A stretch of 64,000 nucleotides of DNA. Source: Pterois miles. Its lineage: Eukaryota > Chordata > Actinopteri > Perciformes > Scorpaenidae. Positions 36,901 through 52,346 of the stretch are shown piece by piece. The stretch covers positions 295,001-359,000 of the forward strand of contig CAMQGK010000647.1 of the NCBI GenBank assembly GCA_947000775.1, in the 5' to 3' direction. Each line of letters opens with the position of its first letter. The stretch's first letter is position 1. Made by a program: the position numbers and the translations under genes. The notes beneath the pieces are model-generated. The model was not told where the DNA came from and did not search any database. It worked only from the letters and a program-made list of their open reading frames with translations.

Positions 36901-39900
36901 AATAGTATGTCAAAAAAAGTCATAGTAGTGTGTTGACAACAATCATGATATAGTATGTCTAAAAAACTTTAAAAAGTCATAGTATAGTATATCAAAATAA
37001 ATTACATCATAGTATGTCCAACAAAGTCATAGTATAGTACGTCGAAAAACGTCTTAGTATAGTATGTCGAAAAAAGTCATAGTATCATATCGAAAAAAGT
37101 CAGTATAGCATGTGGAAAAAGTTATGTATAGTGTGTCAAATTATGTTATGTTAATAAATTTCATGAAAAAAAGTCATAGTATGTTGAAAAATTTCATGAA
37201 AAACAGGTCATAGTACTGAATCTTGAAAAATTTCATGTTAACAGTCATATTATACTATGTTAAATAATATTCTGATTTAAAAAAAAGTCAAATTGTATTA
37301 TGTTGAAAAATGTAATGAAAAAAAGTCATAGTATAGTATGTCGAAAAATTTCATGAAAAACAGGTCATAGTATTGAATCTTGAAAAATTTCATGTTAACA
37401 GTCATATTGTAGTATGTTAAACAATATTATGATTTTAAAAAGTCAAATTATATTATGTTGAAAAATCTCCTGAAAAAAAGTCATAGTATAGTATGTCGAA
37501 AATTTTCATGAAAAACAGGTCATAGTATTGAATCTTGAAAAGTTTCATGTTAACAGTCATATGATAGTATGTTAAACAATATTAGGAATAAAAAATGTCA
37601 AATTATATTATGTTGAAAAATCTCATGAAAAAAGTCATAGTATAGTATGTCGAAAATTTTCATGAAAAACAGGTCATAGTATTGAATCTTGAAAAATTTC
37701 ATGTAAACAGTCATATTATAGTATGTTGAACAATTTTATGAATAAAAAAGACAAATTATATTATGTTGAAAAATTTCATGAAAAAAAGTCATAGTATAGT
37801 ATGTTGACAAATTTCATGAAAAACAGGTCATATTATTGAATCTTGAAAAATTTCATGTTAACAGTCCTATTATAGTATGTTAAACCATATTATGATTAAA
37901 AAAAGTCATTATGTTGAAAAATCTCCTAAAAAAAGTCATAGTATAGTATGTCGAAAAATTTCATGAAAAAAAGGTCATAGTACTGAATCTTGAAAAATTT
38001 CATGTTAACAGTCATATTATAGTATGTTAAACAATATTATGATTTTAAAAAGTCAAAATATATTATGTTGAAAAATCTCATGAAAAAAGTCATAGTATAG
38101 TATGTCGAAAAATTTCATGAAAAACAGGTCATAGTATTGAGTCTTGAAAAATTTCATGTTAACAGTCATATTATAGTATGTTGAACAATTTTATGAATAA
38201 AAAAGACAAATTATATTATGTTGAAAAATCTCATGAAAAAAAGTCTTAGTATAGTATGTTGAAAAATTTCATGAAAAACAGGTCATATTATTGAATCTTG
38301 AAAAATTTCATGTTAACAGTCCTATTATAGTATGTTAAACCATATTATGATTAAAAAAGTCAAATTATATTATGTTGAAAAATCTCCTAAAAAAAAGTCA
38401 TAGTATAGTATGTTGAAAAATTTCATGAAAAACAGGTCATAGTATTGAATCTTGAAAAATTTTCATGTTAACAGTTATATTATAGTATGTTAAACCATAT
38501 TATGAATAAAAAATGTCTAATTATATTATGTTGAAAAACCTCATGAAAAAAAGTCATAGTATAGTATGTCGAAAAATTTCATGAAAAAAAGGTCATAGTA
38601 CTGAATCTTGAAAAATTTTATGTTAACAGTCATATTATAGTATGTTAAACAATATTATGATTTTAAAAAGTCAAATTATATTATGTTGAAAAATCTCATG
38701 AAAAAAGTCCTAATATAGTATGTCGAAAATTTTCATGAAAAACAGGTCATAGTATTGAATCTTGAAAAATTTCATGTAAACAGTCATATTATAGTATGTT
38801 GAACAATTTTATGAATAAAAAAGACAAATTATATTATGTTGAAAAATCTCCTAAAAAAAGTCTTAGTATAGTATGTTGAAAAATTTCATAAAAAACAGGT
38901 CATATTATTGAATCTAGAAAAATTTCATGTTAACAGTCCTATTATAGTATGTTAAACCATATTATGATTTAAAAAGTCATTATGTTGAAAAATCTCCTAA
39001 AAAAAGTCATAGTATAGTATGTCGAAAAATTTCATGAAAAAAAGGTCATAGAACTGAATCTTGAAAAATTTCATGTTAACAGTCATATTATAGTATGTTA
39101 AACCATATTATGATTAAAAAAAGTCATTATGTTGAAAAACCTCATGAAAAAAAGTCATAGTATAGTATGTCGAAAAATTTCATGAAAAAAAGGTCATAGT
39201 ACTGAATCTTGAAAAATTTCATGTTAACAGTCATATTATAGTATGTTAAACAATATTATGATTTTAAAAAGTCAAATTATATTATGTTGAAAAATCTCAT
39301 GAAAAAAGTCCTAATATAGTATGTCGAAAATTTTCAGGAAAAACAGGTCATAGTATTGAATCTTGAAAAATTTCATGTAAACAGTCATATTATAGTATGT
39401 TGAACAATATTATGAATAAAAAAGACAAATTATATTATGTTGAAAAATCTCATGAAAAAAAGTCTTAGTATAGTATGTTGAAAAATTTCATGAAAAACAG
39501 GTCATATTATTGAATCTTGAAAAATTTCATGTTAACAGTCCGATTATAGTATGTTAAACCATATTATGATTAAAAAAAGTCAAATTATATTATGTTGAAA
39601 AATCTCCTAAAAAAAAGTCATAGTTGTATGTTGAAAAATTTCATGAAAAACAGGTCATATTATTGAATCTTGAAAAATTTCATGTTAACAGTCCTATTAT
39701 AGTATGTTAAACCATATTATGATTAAAAAAAGTCATTATGTTGAAAAATCTCCTAAAAAAAGTCATAGTATAGTATGTCGAAAATTTTCATGAAAAACAG
39801 GTCATATTATTGAATCTTGAAAAATTTTCATGTTAACAGTCCTATTATAGTATGTTAAACCATATTATGATTAAAAAAAGTCATTATGTTGAAAAATCTC

Positions 39901-42900
39901 ATGAAAAAAAGTCATAGTATAGTATGTCGAAAATTTTCATGAAAAACAGGTCATATTATTGAATCTTGAAAAATTTTCATGTTAACAGTCCTATTATAGT
40001 ATGTTAAACCATATTATGAATAAAAAATGTCTAATTATATTATGTTGAAAAACCTCATGAAAAAAAGTCATAGTATAGTATGTTGAAAAATTTCATGAAA
40101 AACAGGTCATATTATTGAATCTTGAAAAATTTCATGTTAACAGTCCTATTATAGTATGTTAAACCATATTATGATTAAAAAAAGTCAAATTATATTATGT
40201 TGAAAAATCTCCTAAAAAAAAGTCATAGTATAGTATGTTGAAAAATTTCATGAAAAACAGGTCATATTATTGAATCTTGAAAAATTTCATGTTAACAGTC
40301 CTATTATAGTATGTTAAACCATATTATGATTAAAAAAAGTTATTGTTGAAAAATCTCTAAAAAAAGTCATAGTATAGTATGTTGAAAAATTTCATGAAAA
40401 ACAGGTCATATTATTGAATCTTGAAAAATTTCATGTTAACAGTCCTATTATAGTATGTTAAACCATATTATGATTTTAAAAAGTCAAATTATATTATCTT
40501 GAAAAATCTCATGAAAAAAGTCCTAATATAGTATGTCGAAAATTTTCATGAAAAAAGGTCATAGTATTGAATCTTGAAAAATTTCATGTTACGTCATATT
40601 ATGTATGTTGACAATTTTATGAATAAAAAGACAAATTATATTATGTTGAAAAATTTCATGAAAAACAGGTCATATTATTGAATCTTGAAAAATTTCATGT
40701 GAACAGTCCTATTATAGTATGTTAAACCACATTATGATTTAAAAAAGTCATTATGTTTAAAAATCTCCTAAAAAAAGTCATAGTATAGTATGTCGAAAAT
40801 TTTCATGAAAAACAGGTCATAGTATTGAATCTTGAAAAATTTTCATGTTAACAGTCATATTATAGTATGTTAAACCATATTATGAATAAAAAATGTCTAA
40901 TTATATTATGTTGAAAAACCTCATGAAAAAAGTCATAGTATAGTATGTCGAAAAATTTCATGAAAAAAAGGTCATAGTACTGAATCTTGAAAAATTTCAT
41001 GTTAACAGTCATATTATAGTATGTTAAACAATATGATTTTAAAAAGTCAAATTATATTATGTTGAAAAATCTCATGAAAAAAGTCCTAATATAGCATGTC
41101 GAAAATTTTCATGAAAAACAGGTCATAGTATTGAATCTTGAAAAATTTCATGTTAACAGTCATATTATAGTATGTTGAACAATTTTATGAATAAAAAAGA
41201 CAAATTATATTATGTTGAAAAATCTCATGAAAAAAAGTCTTAGTATAGTATGTTGAAAAATTTCATGAAAAACAGGTCATATTATTGAATCTTGAAAAAT
41301 TTCATGTTAACAGTCCTATTATAGTATGTTAAACCATATTATGATTAAAAAAAGTCAAATTATATTATTTTGAAAAATCTCCTAAAAAAAAGTCATAGTA
41401 TAGTATGTTGAAAAATTTCATGAAAAACAGGTCATATTATTGAATCTTGAAAAATTTCATGTTAACAGTCCTATTATAGTATGTTAAACCATATTATGAT
41501 TAAAAAAAGTCAAATTACATTATGTTGAAAAATCTCCTAAAAAAGTCATAGTATAGTATGTCGAAAATTTTCATGAAAAACAGGTCATAGTATTGAATCT
41601 TGAAAAATTTTCATGTTAACAGTCATATTATAGTATGTTGAACCATATTATGATTAAAAAAAGTCAAATTACATTATGTTGAAAAATCTCATGAAAAAAA
41701 GTCATTGTATAGTATGTCGAAAAATTTCATGAAAAACAGGTCATAGTATTGAATCTTGAAAAATTTCATGTTAAGTCATATTATAGTATGTTGAACAATT
41801 TTATGAATAAAAAATTCAAATTATATTATGTTGAAAAATCTCATGAAAAAAAGTCTTAGTATAGTATGTTGAAAAATTTCATGAAAAACAGGTCATATTA
41901 TTGAATCTTGAAAAATTTCATGTTAACAGTCCTATTATAGTATGTTAAACCATATTATGATTAAAAAAAGTCAAATTATATTATTTTGAAAAATCTCCTA
42001 AAAAAAAAGTCATAGTATAGTATGTTGAAAAATTTCATGAAAAACAGGTCATAGTATTGAATCTTGAAAAATTTTCATGTTAACAGTCATATTATAGTAT
42101 GTTGAACCATATTATGATTAAAAAAAGTCAAATTACATTATGTTGAAAAATCTCATGAAAAAAAGTCATAGTATAGTATGTCGAAAAATTTCATGAAAAA
42201 CAGGTCATAGTATTGAATCTTGAAAAATTTCATGTTAAGTCATATTATAGTATGTTGAACAATTTTATGAATAAAAAAGACAAATTATATTATGTTGAAA
42301 AATCTCATGAAAAAAAGTCATAGTATAGTATGTCAAAAAATTTCATGAAAAACAGGTCGTAGTATTGAATCTTGAAAAATTTCATGTTAACAGTCCTATT
42401 ATAGTATGTTAAACCATATTATGATTAAAAAAAGTCAAATTACATTATGTTGAAAAATCTCCTAAAAAAGTCATAGTATAGTATGTCGAAAATTTTCATG
42501 AAAAACAGGTCATAGTATTGAATCTTGAAAAATTTTCATGTTAACAGTCATATTATAGTATGTTAAACCATATTATGATTAAAAAAAAAGTCAAATTACA
42601 TTATGTTGAAAAATCTCATGAAAAAAAGTCATAGTATAGTATGTCGAAAAATTTCATGAAAAACAGGTCATAGTATTGAATCTTGAAAAATTTCATGTTG
42701 AGTCATATTATAGTATGTTGAACAATTTTATGAATAAAAAAGACAAATTATATTATGTTGAAAAATCTCATGAAAAAAAGTCATAGTATAGTATGTCAAA
42801 AAATTTCATGAAAAACAGGTCATAGTATTGAATCTTGAAAAATTTCATGTTAACAGTCATTATACTATGTTAAACAATATTACGATTTAAAAGAAGTCAA

Positions 42901-45900
42901 ATTATATTATGTTGAAAAATGTAATTAAAAAAAAGTTAGGGTTTTGTATGTCGAAAAATTTCATGAAAAACAGGTCATAGTATTGAATCTTGAAAAAATT
43001 CATGTTAACAGTCATAGTATGTTGAACAATTTTATGAATAAAAAAAGTCAAATTATATTATGTTGAAAAATCTCATGAAAAAAAGTCATAGTATAGTATG
43101 TCAAAAAATTTCATGAAAAACAGGTCGAAGTATTGAATCTTGAAAAATTTCATGTTAACAGTCATAGTATGTTGAACAATATTATGAATAAAAAAAGTCA
43201 AATTATATTATCTTGAAAAAGCTCATGAAAAAAAGTCATAATATAGTATGTCGAAAAATTTCATGATAAACAGGTCATAGTATTAAATCTTGAAAAATTT
43301 CATGTTAACACTCATATTATAGTATGTTAAACCATACTATGATTTAAAATAGTCAAATTATGTTATGTTAATAAATTTCATGAAAAAAAGTCATAGTATG
43401 TCGAAATATTTCATGAAAAACAGGTCATAGTACTGAATCTTGAAAAATTTCATGTTAACAGTCATATACTATGTTAAATAATATTCTGATTTAAAAAAAA
43501 GTCAAATTATATTATGTTGAAAAATGTGATGAAAAAAAGTCATAGTATAGTATGTCGAAAAATTTCATGAAAAACAGGTCATAGTATTGAATCCTGAAAA
43601 ATTTCATGTTAACAGTCATATTATAGTATGTTGAACAATTTCATGAATAAAAAAGACAAATTATATTATGTTGAAAAATCTCATGAAAAAAAGTCATAGT
43701 ATAGTATGTCATGTTAACAGTCATATTATAGTATGTTGAACAATTTTATGAATAAAAAAGACAAATTATATTATGTTGAAAAATCTCATGAAAAAAAGTC
43801 ATAGTATAGTATGTCAAAAAATTTCATGAAAAACAGGTCATAGTATTGAATCTTGAAAAATTTCATGTTAACAGTCTTATTATGGTATGTTAAACCATAC
43901 TATGATTAAAAAAGTCAAATTACATTATGTTGAAAAATCTCATGAAAAAAAGTCATAGTATAGAATGTCGAAAAATTTCTTGAAAAACAGGTCATAGTAT
44001 TGAATCTTGAAAAATTTCATGTTAACAGTCATTATACTATGTTAAACAATATTATGATTTAAAAGAAGTCAAATTATATTATGTTGAAAAATGTAATCAA
44101 AAAAAAGTTAGGGTTTTGTATGTCGAAAAATTTCATGAAAAACAGGTCATAGTATTGAATCTTGAAAAAATTCATGTTAACAGTCATAGTATGTTAAACA
44201 ATATTATGATTTTAAAAAGTCAAATTATATTATGTTGAAAAATCTCATGAAAAAAAGTCATAGTATAGTATGTCAAAAAATTTCATGAAAAACAGGTCGT
44301 AGTATTGAATCTTGAAAAATTTCATGTTAACAGTCATAGTATGTTGAACAATATTATGAATAAAAAAAGTCAAATTATATTATCTTGAAAAAGCTCATGA
44401 AAAAAAGTCATAATATAGTATGTCGAAAAATTTCATGATAAACAGGTCATAGTATTAAATCTTGAAAAATTTCATGTTAACACTCATATTATAGTATGTT
44501 AAACCATACTATGATTTAAAATAGTCAAATTATGTTATGTTAATAAATTTCATGAAAAAAAGTCATAGTATGTCGAAATATTTCATGAAAAACAGGTCAT
44601 AGTACTGAATCTTGAAAAATTTCATGTTAACAGTCATATACTATGTTAAATAATATTCTGATTTAAAAAAAAGTCAAATTATATTATGTTGAAAAATGTG
44701 ATGAAAAAAAGTCATAGTATAGTATGTCGAAAAATTTCATGAAAAAAAGGTCATAGTACTGAATCTTGAAAAATTTCATGTTAACAGTCATATTATAGTA
44801 TGTTAAACAATATTATGATTTTAAAAAGTCAAATTATATTATGTTGAAAAATCTCATGAAAAAAAGTCATAGTATAGTATGTCGAAAAATTTCATGAAAA
44901 ACAGGTCATAGTATTGAATCCTGAAAAATTTCATGTTAACAGTCATATTATAGTATGTTGAACAATTTCATGAATAAAAAAGACAAATTATATTATGTTG
45001 AAAAATCTCATGAAAAAAAGTCATAGTATAGTATGTCAAAAAATTTCATGAAAAACAGGTCATAGTATTGAATCTTGAAAAATTTCATGTTAACAGTCAT
45101 ATTATAGTATGTTGAATAATATTATGAATAAAAAAAGTCCAATTATATGATGTTGAAAAATCTCATGAAAAAAAAGTCATAGTATAGTATGTCGAAAAAT
45201 TTCATGAAAAACAGGTCATAGTATTGAATCTTGAAAAATTTCATGTTAACAGTCATATTATAGTATGTTGAACAATTTTATGAATAAAAAAGACAAATTA
45301 TATTATGTTGAAAAATCTCATGAAAAAAAGTCATAGTATAGTATGTCAAAAAATTTCATGAAAAACAGGTCATAGTATTGAATCTTGAAAAATTTCATGT
45401 TAACAGTCTTATTATGGTATGTTAAACCATACTATGATTAAAAAAGTCAAATTACATTATGTTGAAAAATCTCATGAAAAAAAGTCATAGTATAGTATGT
45501 CGAAAAATTTCTTGAAAAACAGGTCATAGTATTGAATCTTGAAAAATTTCATGTTAACAGTCATTATACTATGTTAAACAATATTACGATTTAAAAGAAG
45601 TCAAATTATATTATGTTGAAAAATGTAATCAAAAAAAAGTTAGGGTTTTGTATGTCGAAAAATTTCATGAAAAACAGGTCATAGTATTGAATCTTGAAAA
45701 AAATCATGTTAACAGTCATAGTATGTTGAACAATTTTATGAATAAAAAAAGTCAAATTATATTATGTTGAAAAATCTCATGAAAAAAGTCATAGTATAGT
45801 ATGTCAAAAAATTTCATGAAAAACAGGTCATAGTATTGAATCTTGAAAAATTTCATGTCAACAGTCATATTATAGTATGTTAAACAATATTATGATTTTA

Positions 45901-48900
45901 AAAAGTCAAATTATATTATGTTGAAAAACCTCATGAAAAAAAGTCATAGAATAGTATGTCGAAAAATTTCTTGAAAAACAGGTCATAGTATTGAATCTTG
46001 AAAAATTTCATGTTTACAGTCATATTATAGTATGTTAAACAATATTATGATTTTTAAAAAGTCCAATTATATGATGTTTAAAAATCTCATGAAAAAAGTC
46101 ATAGTATAGTATGTTTAAAAACAACAGTATAGTATGTCCAACAAAGTCAGTATAGTATGTCAAAAAAAACTATTATCGCATATCGACAACAGTCATAGTG
46201 TAACATGTCGAAAAAAAGTCATAGCATAGCTTGTCAAAAAAAGTCCTAGTATAGTATATCTACAAAACTCATAGCATTGCATGTCAAAAAAAGTCATATT
46301 ATATAATGTCGAAAAAAGTCATATTCAAGCATGTCACAAAAGTCATAGTATAGTATGTTGATAAAGTGGAAAGTCATGGTATAGTATGTCGAAAAAAGTC
46401 ATCGTATAGTATGTCGATAAAAGTCATTGTATAGTATGTCGAAAACAGTCATAGTATAGTATATAGAAAAAAGTCATTGTATAGTATGTTGAAAAAAGTC
46501 ATATTATAGTATGTTGAAAAAAGTCATAGTATAGTATGTTGCAAAAAGTCATACTATATTATGTCAAAAAAAGTCAGAATAGTATGTCCAAAAAAGGCAT
46601 ATTATAGTATGTCGGAAAAAGTCAGTAATAGTATAGCATAAGCTATAAAAAGCTCTAACGTAGTATGTTGAAAAAAACTGAAAAAAGTCATAGTATAGTA
46701 CACCAAAAAGTCATATAGTATGTTGAAAAAAATGATTTTTTTTTTTAGTATAGTATGTGGTAAAAAGTGGCAAAACTGTTGAAAAAAGTCATAGTATAGT
46801 ACACCAAAAAGTCATATAGTATGTTGAAAAAAATGATTTTTTTTTTTTTAGTATAGTATGTGGTAAAAAGTGGCAAAACTGTTGAAAAAAAGTCCTAGTA
46901 TAGTATGTCAAAAAAGTGGAAAAAGTCATAGAATAGTATGTTGAAAAAAGTTATTGCATAGTATTTTGAACAACATTATAGCATAGTATGCTGAAAAAAT
47001 TAAAAACTCAGAGTGTAGCATGTCGGAAAAATAGTATAGTAGTATTTATAGTAGTAGTAGTAGTATAATAGTATTTATATAGTATTTCGAAAAAAAAGTC
47101 ATATTGTATGTCGACAAAAGTCATAGTATAGCATGTCGAATAAAGTCATAGTATAGTATATTGAAAAAAATTTAAAAAAGTTACAGTCTTGTATGTCAAA
47201 AAGTGACAAAGGTCATAGTATAGTATGTTGAATAAAACAAAAAAAAGCCATAATATAGTATGTCAAAAAGTCATAGTATAGTATGTTGAAAAAAATTGAA
47301 AAAAGTTATAGTATGTCAAAAAGTGACAAAATAGTAGTAGTATAGTATGTTGAAAAAAACTTATAAAGTCATAGTATAGTATGTTGAAAAAAGTTATAGT
47401 ATGTCGAGAAAAGTCACAGTATAGTATGTTGAAAAAAAATCAAAAATATCATACTACAGTATGTCAAAAAAAGTCATAGCATAGTATATTGAATAGAACT
47501 GAAAAACGTCAATATAGTAAAAAGTGTAAAGATGTCATACGATAATGTCAAAATTTTTTAAAGACATAGTATACTATGTCGAAAAGTCTCAGTATAGTGT
47601 GTTGAAAAAGATATTTAACATAACATATTACAGTATGTCGAAAAAATGTAAAAAGTCATGTTGATAAAATAGTGTAGTATGAAGAAAAAAGTTATACTAT
47701 AGTATGCTGAAAAAAATGAAAGTGTCGTTTAGTATTTTGAAAAAGTCAGTTTAGTATGTCAATAAAAAATTGTCACAGTATAGTATGTTGAAACGGTCAT
47801 AATATAATGTAGTGAACAGTATCAAAAAAGTCATAGTATAGTATGTTGAAAAATTGTGAAAGTCATTGTATGGCGACAGTCATTGTATGTCAAAGTAAAG
47901 TCGTAGCAGTTTGTTGAAAAAGTCATAGTATAATGTTAAAACAAAGTCTCTCGTACGTCAAATAAAATTAAGTCACAGTATCATATTTCCTCACGTGAAA
48001 AAAAATTATGTATAGTACGTCAAGAAGTCATAATATAGTATGTCGAAAAAAAGTTATGAACAAGTTATAGTATTGTATGCCGTATTCTGTGAAAGATATT
48101 AATGTATAGTATGTCAAAAAAATTATAATGTTGAAAAAGGTTGGAGTATAGTTTGTCGAAAAAAGTGGAAAAAGTCATTGTAAAGTATGTCAACAAAAAA
48201 AAATCATAGTATATTGAAAAATTCTGAAGAAGTCGCAGTACTGCATGTCGACAAAAGTCAGTGTTCTGGGGAAAAAAAAGTTATATTATGTCTGTTACTT
48301 TTCCCCATTTAGGGTCCAGGGGATGGAGGGAGTAACAATAAAATTTTACCCAGGAATGAGAGAAACTGGCAACAGCCAGAGTGCAAAAACAAAATAATAT
48401 GAATTTATTAACAACAAATGAAAGCGTACAAACACCAACTCAAACTACTTCCTGTAAAAGAAAGCGCAACTTAAATCTACTGCGGAACACTTCACAAAAT
48501 AAACTATATTCACTCTAAAGAAATACTGCCAACTTCGACACATGCCAACCACCGACGTAACCACCACACACAGCCTCAGTACTGCCGTTTGGCCCACTGG
48601 CCCATCTTCTCCTTTCTCCTGGTCTTTTATCCGCCCTGCCCTGATTGTTGCACAGCGAGGGAGGGCGACACCTGATGAGACACAGCAGAGGGAAAAGAAA
48701 ACACACAACACACTCTAGCATGTAACAGTGTTGCAAAAGTCAGTGTATAGTATGTCATAACATGAAAGAAGTAATGTATAGTATGTCGATAAATGTTATA
48801 GTATAATGTTTCAAAAAAGTTGTAGTGTAGCATAGAGAAAATGTGTTTGGAAAAAGTCAGTGTGTTGAAAATAGTGAAAGTCGTATAAATGTCAAAAGAA

Positions 48901-50344
48901 AGCAACAAAAACAACATTGTATAGCATGTCAAAAAAGTCATAGTATATTTGGAAAATTGGTATAGTATATTACACTGAAAAAAGTTATAGTATGTTGAAA
49001 AAAGGTCATAGTATAGTATGTCAAACTTATAGCATTGTATGTCAAAAAAAATTCTAGTATAGTATCTTGAAAAAAATGATAAAAAGTCATACAGTCATAT
49101 GTCAGCCTGTTTGCAAGTCAAGAGACAGAGAGAGAGAGACGACAGGCAGAGAAGGAGAGGGACAGAAGACAGGCAGAGAGAGAGAGGGACAGAAGACGAG
49201 AGAGAGGGACAGAAAACGAGAGAGAGAAAGAGAGAGAGAGAGGGACAAAAGACAAGAGAGAGAGGGACAGAAGACGAGAGAGAGAGAGAGAGAGAGAGGG
49301 ACAGAAGACGAGAGAGAGAGACAGAAGACGAGAGAGAGAAGGAGAGAGACAGAAGATAAGAGAGAGAAGGAGAGGGACAGAAGACGAGAGAGAGAGGGAG
49401 AGGGACAGAAGACAGGCAGAGAGAGAGAGGAGCGAGAGAGAGAGGGACAGAAGACAAGACAGAAGACGAGAGAGAGGGACAGAAGATGAGAGAGAGAGAG
49501 ACAAAAGACGAGAGAGAGAGAGAGAGAGAGGGACAGAAGACGAGAGTGAGAGAGGGACAGAAGAAGCGAGAGAGAGAGAGAGTGAGAGAGGGACAGAAGA
49601 CGAGAGAGAGAGGGACAGAAGACGAGAGAGAGAGGGACAGAAGACGAGAGAGAGGGACAGAAGACGAGAGAGAGAAGGAGAGGGACAGAAGACGAGAGAG
49701 AGAAGGAGAGGGACAGAAGACGAGAGAGGGAAGGAGAGGGACAGAAGACAGGCAGAGAAGGAGAGGGACAGAAGACAGGCAGAGAGAGAGAGGAGAGAGA
49801 GAGAGAGGGACAGAAGACAAGACAGAAGACGAGAGAGAGGGACAGAAGAGGAGAGAGAGGGACAGAAGAGGAGAGAGAGAGAGAGGGACAGAAGAGGAGA
49901 GAGAGAGGGACAGAAGAGGAGAGAGAGGGACAGAAGACAAGTGAGAGAGAGGGACAGAAGACAAGACGGGTAGAGAGGGACAGAAGACAAGACGGGTAGA
50001 GAGGGACAGAAGACAAGACGGGCAGAGAGGGACAGAAGACAAGACGGGCAGAGAGGGGGACAGAAGACGAGAGAGAGAGGGGGACAGAAGATGAGAGAGA
50101 GAGAGAGAGAGAGGGACAGAAGACGAGAGAGAGAGGGGGACAGAAGAGCGAGAGAGAGAGAGAGAGAGGGACAGAAGACGAGAGAGAGAGGGACAGAAGA
50201 CAAGTGAGAGAGAGGGACAGAAGACAAGACGGGCAGAGAGAAAGAGAGAGAGGGACAGAAGACAAGACGGGCAGAGAGAGAGAGAGAGAGAGGAACAAAA
50301 GACAAGACGGACAGAGAGAGAGAGAGAGGGACAGAAGACAAGAC

Positions 50345-50381
<37 letters not shown>

Positions 50382-50542
50382 CAGAAGACGAGAGAGAGAG
50401 GGACAGAAGACGAGAGAGAGAGAGGGACAGAAGACAAGTGAGAGAGAGGGACAGAAGACAAGACGGGCAGAGAGAGAGAGAGAGAGAGGAACAAAAGACA
50501 AGACGGACAGAGAGAGAGAGAGAGAGGGACAGAAGACAAGAC

Positions 50543-50581
<39 letters not shown>

Positions 50582-50739
50582 CAGAAGACGAGAGAGAGAG
50601 AGGGACAGAAGACGAGAGAGAGAGAGGGACAGAAGACAAGTGAGAGAGAGGGACAGAAGACAAGACGGGCAGAGAGAGAGAGAGAGGGACAGAAGACAAG
50701 ACGGGCAGAGAGAGAGAGAGAGGGACAGAAGACAAGACG

Positions 50740-50801
<62 letters not shown>

Positions 50802-51095
50802 CAGAAGACAAGACGGGCAGAGAGAAAGAGAGAGAGGGACAGAAGACAAGACGGGCAAGAGAGAGAGAGAGAGAGAGAGAGAGGGACAAAAGACAAGACG
50901 GGCAGAGAGAGAGAGAGAGGGACAGAAGACAAGACAGGCAGAGAGAGAGAGAGAGGGACAGAAGACGAGAGAGAGAGAGGGACAGAAGACAAGTGAGAGA
51001 GAGGGACAGAAGACAAGACGGGCAGAGAGAGAGAGAGAGGGACAGAAGACAAGACGGGCAGAGAGAGAGAGAGAGGGACAGAAGACAAGACGGGC

Positions 51096-51127
<32 letters not shown>

Positions 51128-51384
51128 CAGAAGACAAGACGGGCAGAGAGAAAGAGAGAGAGGGACAGAAGACAAGACGGGCAGAGAGAGAGAGAGAGAG
51201 AGAGAGAGGGACAAAAGACAAGACGGGCAGAGAGAGAGAGAGAGGGACAGAAGACAAGACAGGCAGAGAGAGAGAGAGAGGGACAGAAGAGGGAGAGAGA
51301 GAGAGGGACAGAAGACAAGTGAGAGAGAGGGACAGAAGACAAGACGGGCAGAGAGAGAGAGAGAGAGGGACAGAAGACAAGACG

Positions 51385-51426
<42 letters not shown>

Positions 51427-51480
51427 GACAGAAGACAAGACGGGCAGAGAGAAAGAGAGAGAGGGACAGAAGACAAGATG

Positions 51481-51514
<34 letters not shown>

Positions 51515-51722
51515 CAAAAGACAAGACGGGCAGAGAGAGAGAGAGAGAGGGACAGAAGACAAGACAGGCAGAGAGAAAGAGAGAGAGAGAGAGAGAGAGG
51601 GACAGAAGACGAGAGAGAGAGGGACAGAAGACGAGAGAGAGAGAGGGACAGAAGACAAGTGAGAGAGAGGGACAGAAGACAAGACGGGCAGAGAGAGAGA
51701 GAGAGGGACAGAAGACAAGACG

Positions 51723-51758
<36 letters not shown>

Positions 51759-52073
51759 CAGAAGACGAGAGAGAGAGGGACAGAAGACGAGAGAGAGAGA
51801 GGGACAGAAGACAAGTGAGAGAGAGGGACAGAAGACAAGACGGGCAGAGAGAGAGAGAGAGGGACAGAAGACAAGACGGGCAGAGAGAGAGAGAGGGGAC
51901 AGAAGACAAGACGGGCAAAGAGAGAGAGAGAGAGGGACAGAAGACAAGACGGGCAGAGAGAAAGAGAGAGAGGGACAGAAGACAAGACGGGCAGACGAGA
52001 GAGAGAGAGAGAGAGAGAGGGACAAAAGACAAGACGGGCAGAGAGAGAGAGAGAGAGGGACAGAAGACAAGAC

Positions 52074-52122
<49 letters not shown>

Positions 52123-52136
52123 CAGAAGACAAGACG

Positions 52137-52184
<48 letters not shown>

Positions 52185-52308
52185 CAGAAGACAAGACGGG
52201 CAGAGAGAGAGAGAGAGAGGGACAGAAGACAAGACGGGCAGAGAGAGAGAGAGAGGGACAGAAGACAAGACGGGCAGAGAGAGAGAGAGAGGGACAGAAG
52301 ACAAGACG

Positions 52309-52346
<38 letters not shown>

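Noticed and set aside
37150..46090. CRISPR-like array (regular repeats with spacers)
   Set aside because: The apparent spacers are themselves diverged copies of the repeat, the genome is eukaryotic, and the structure is a higher-order satellite.
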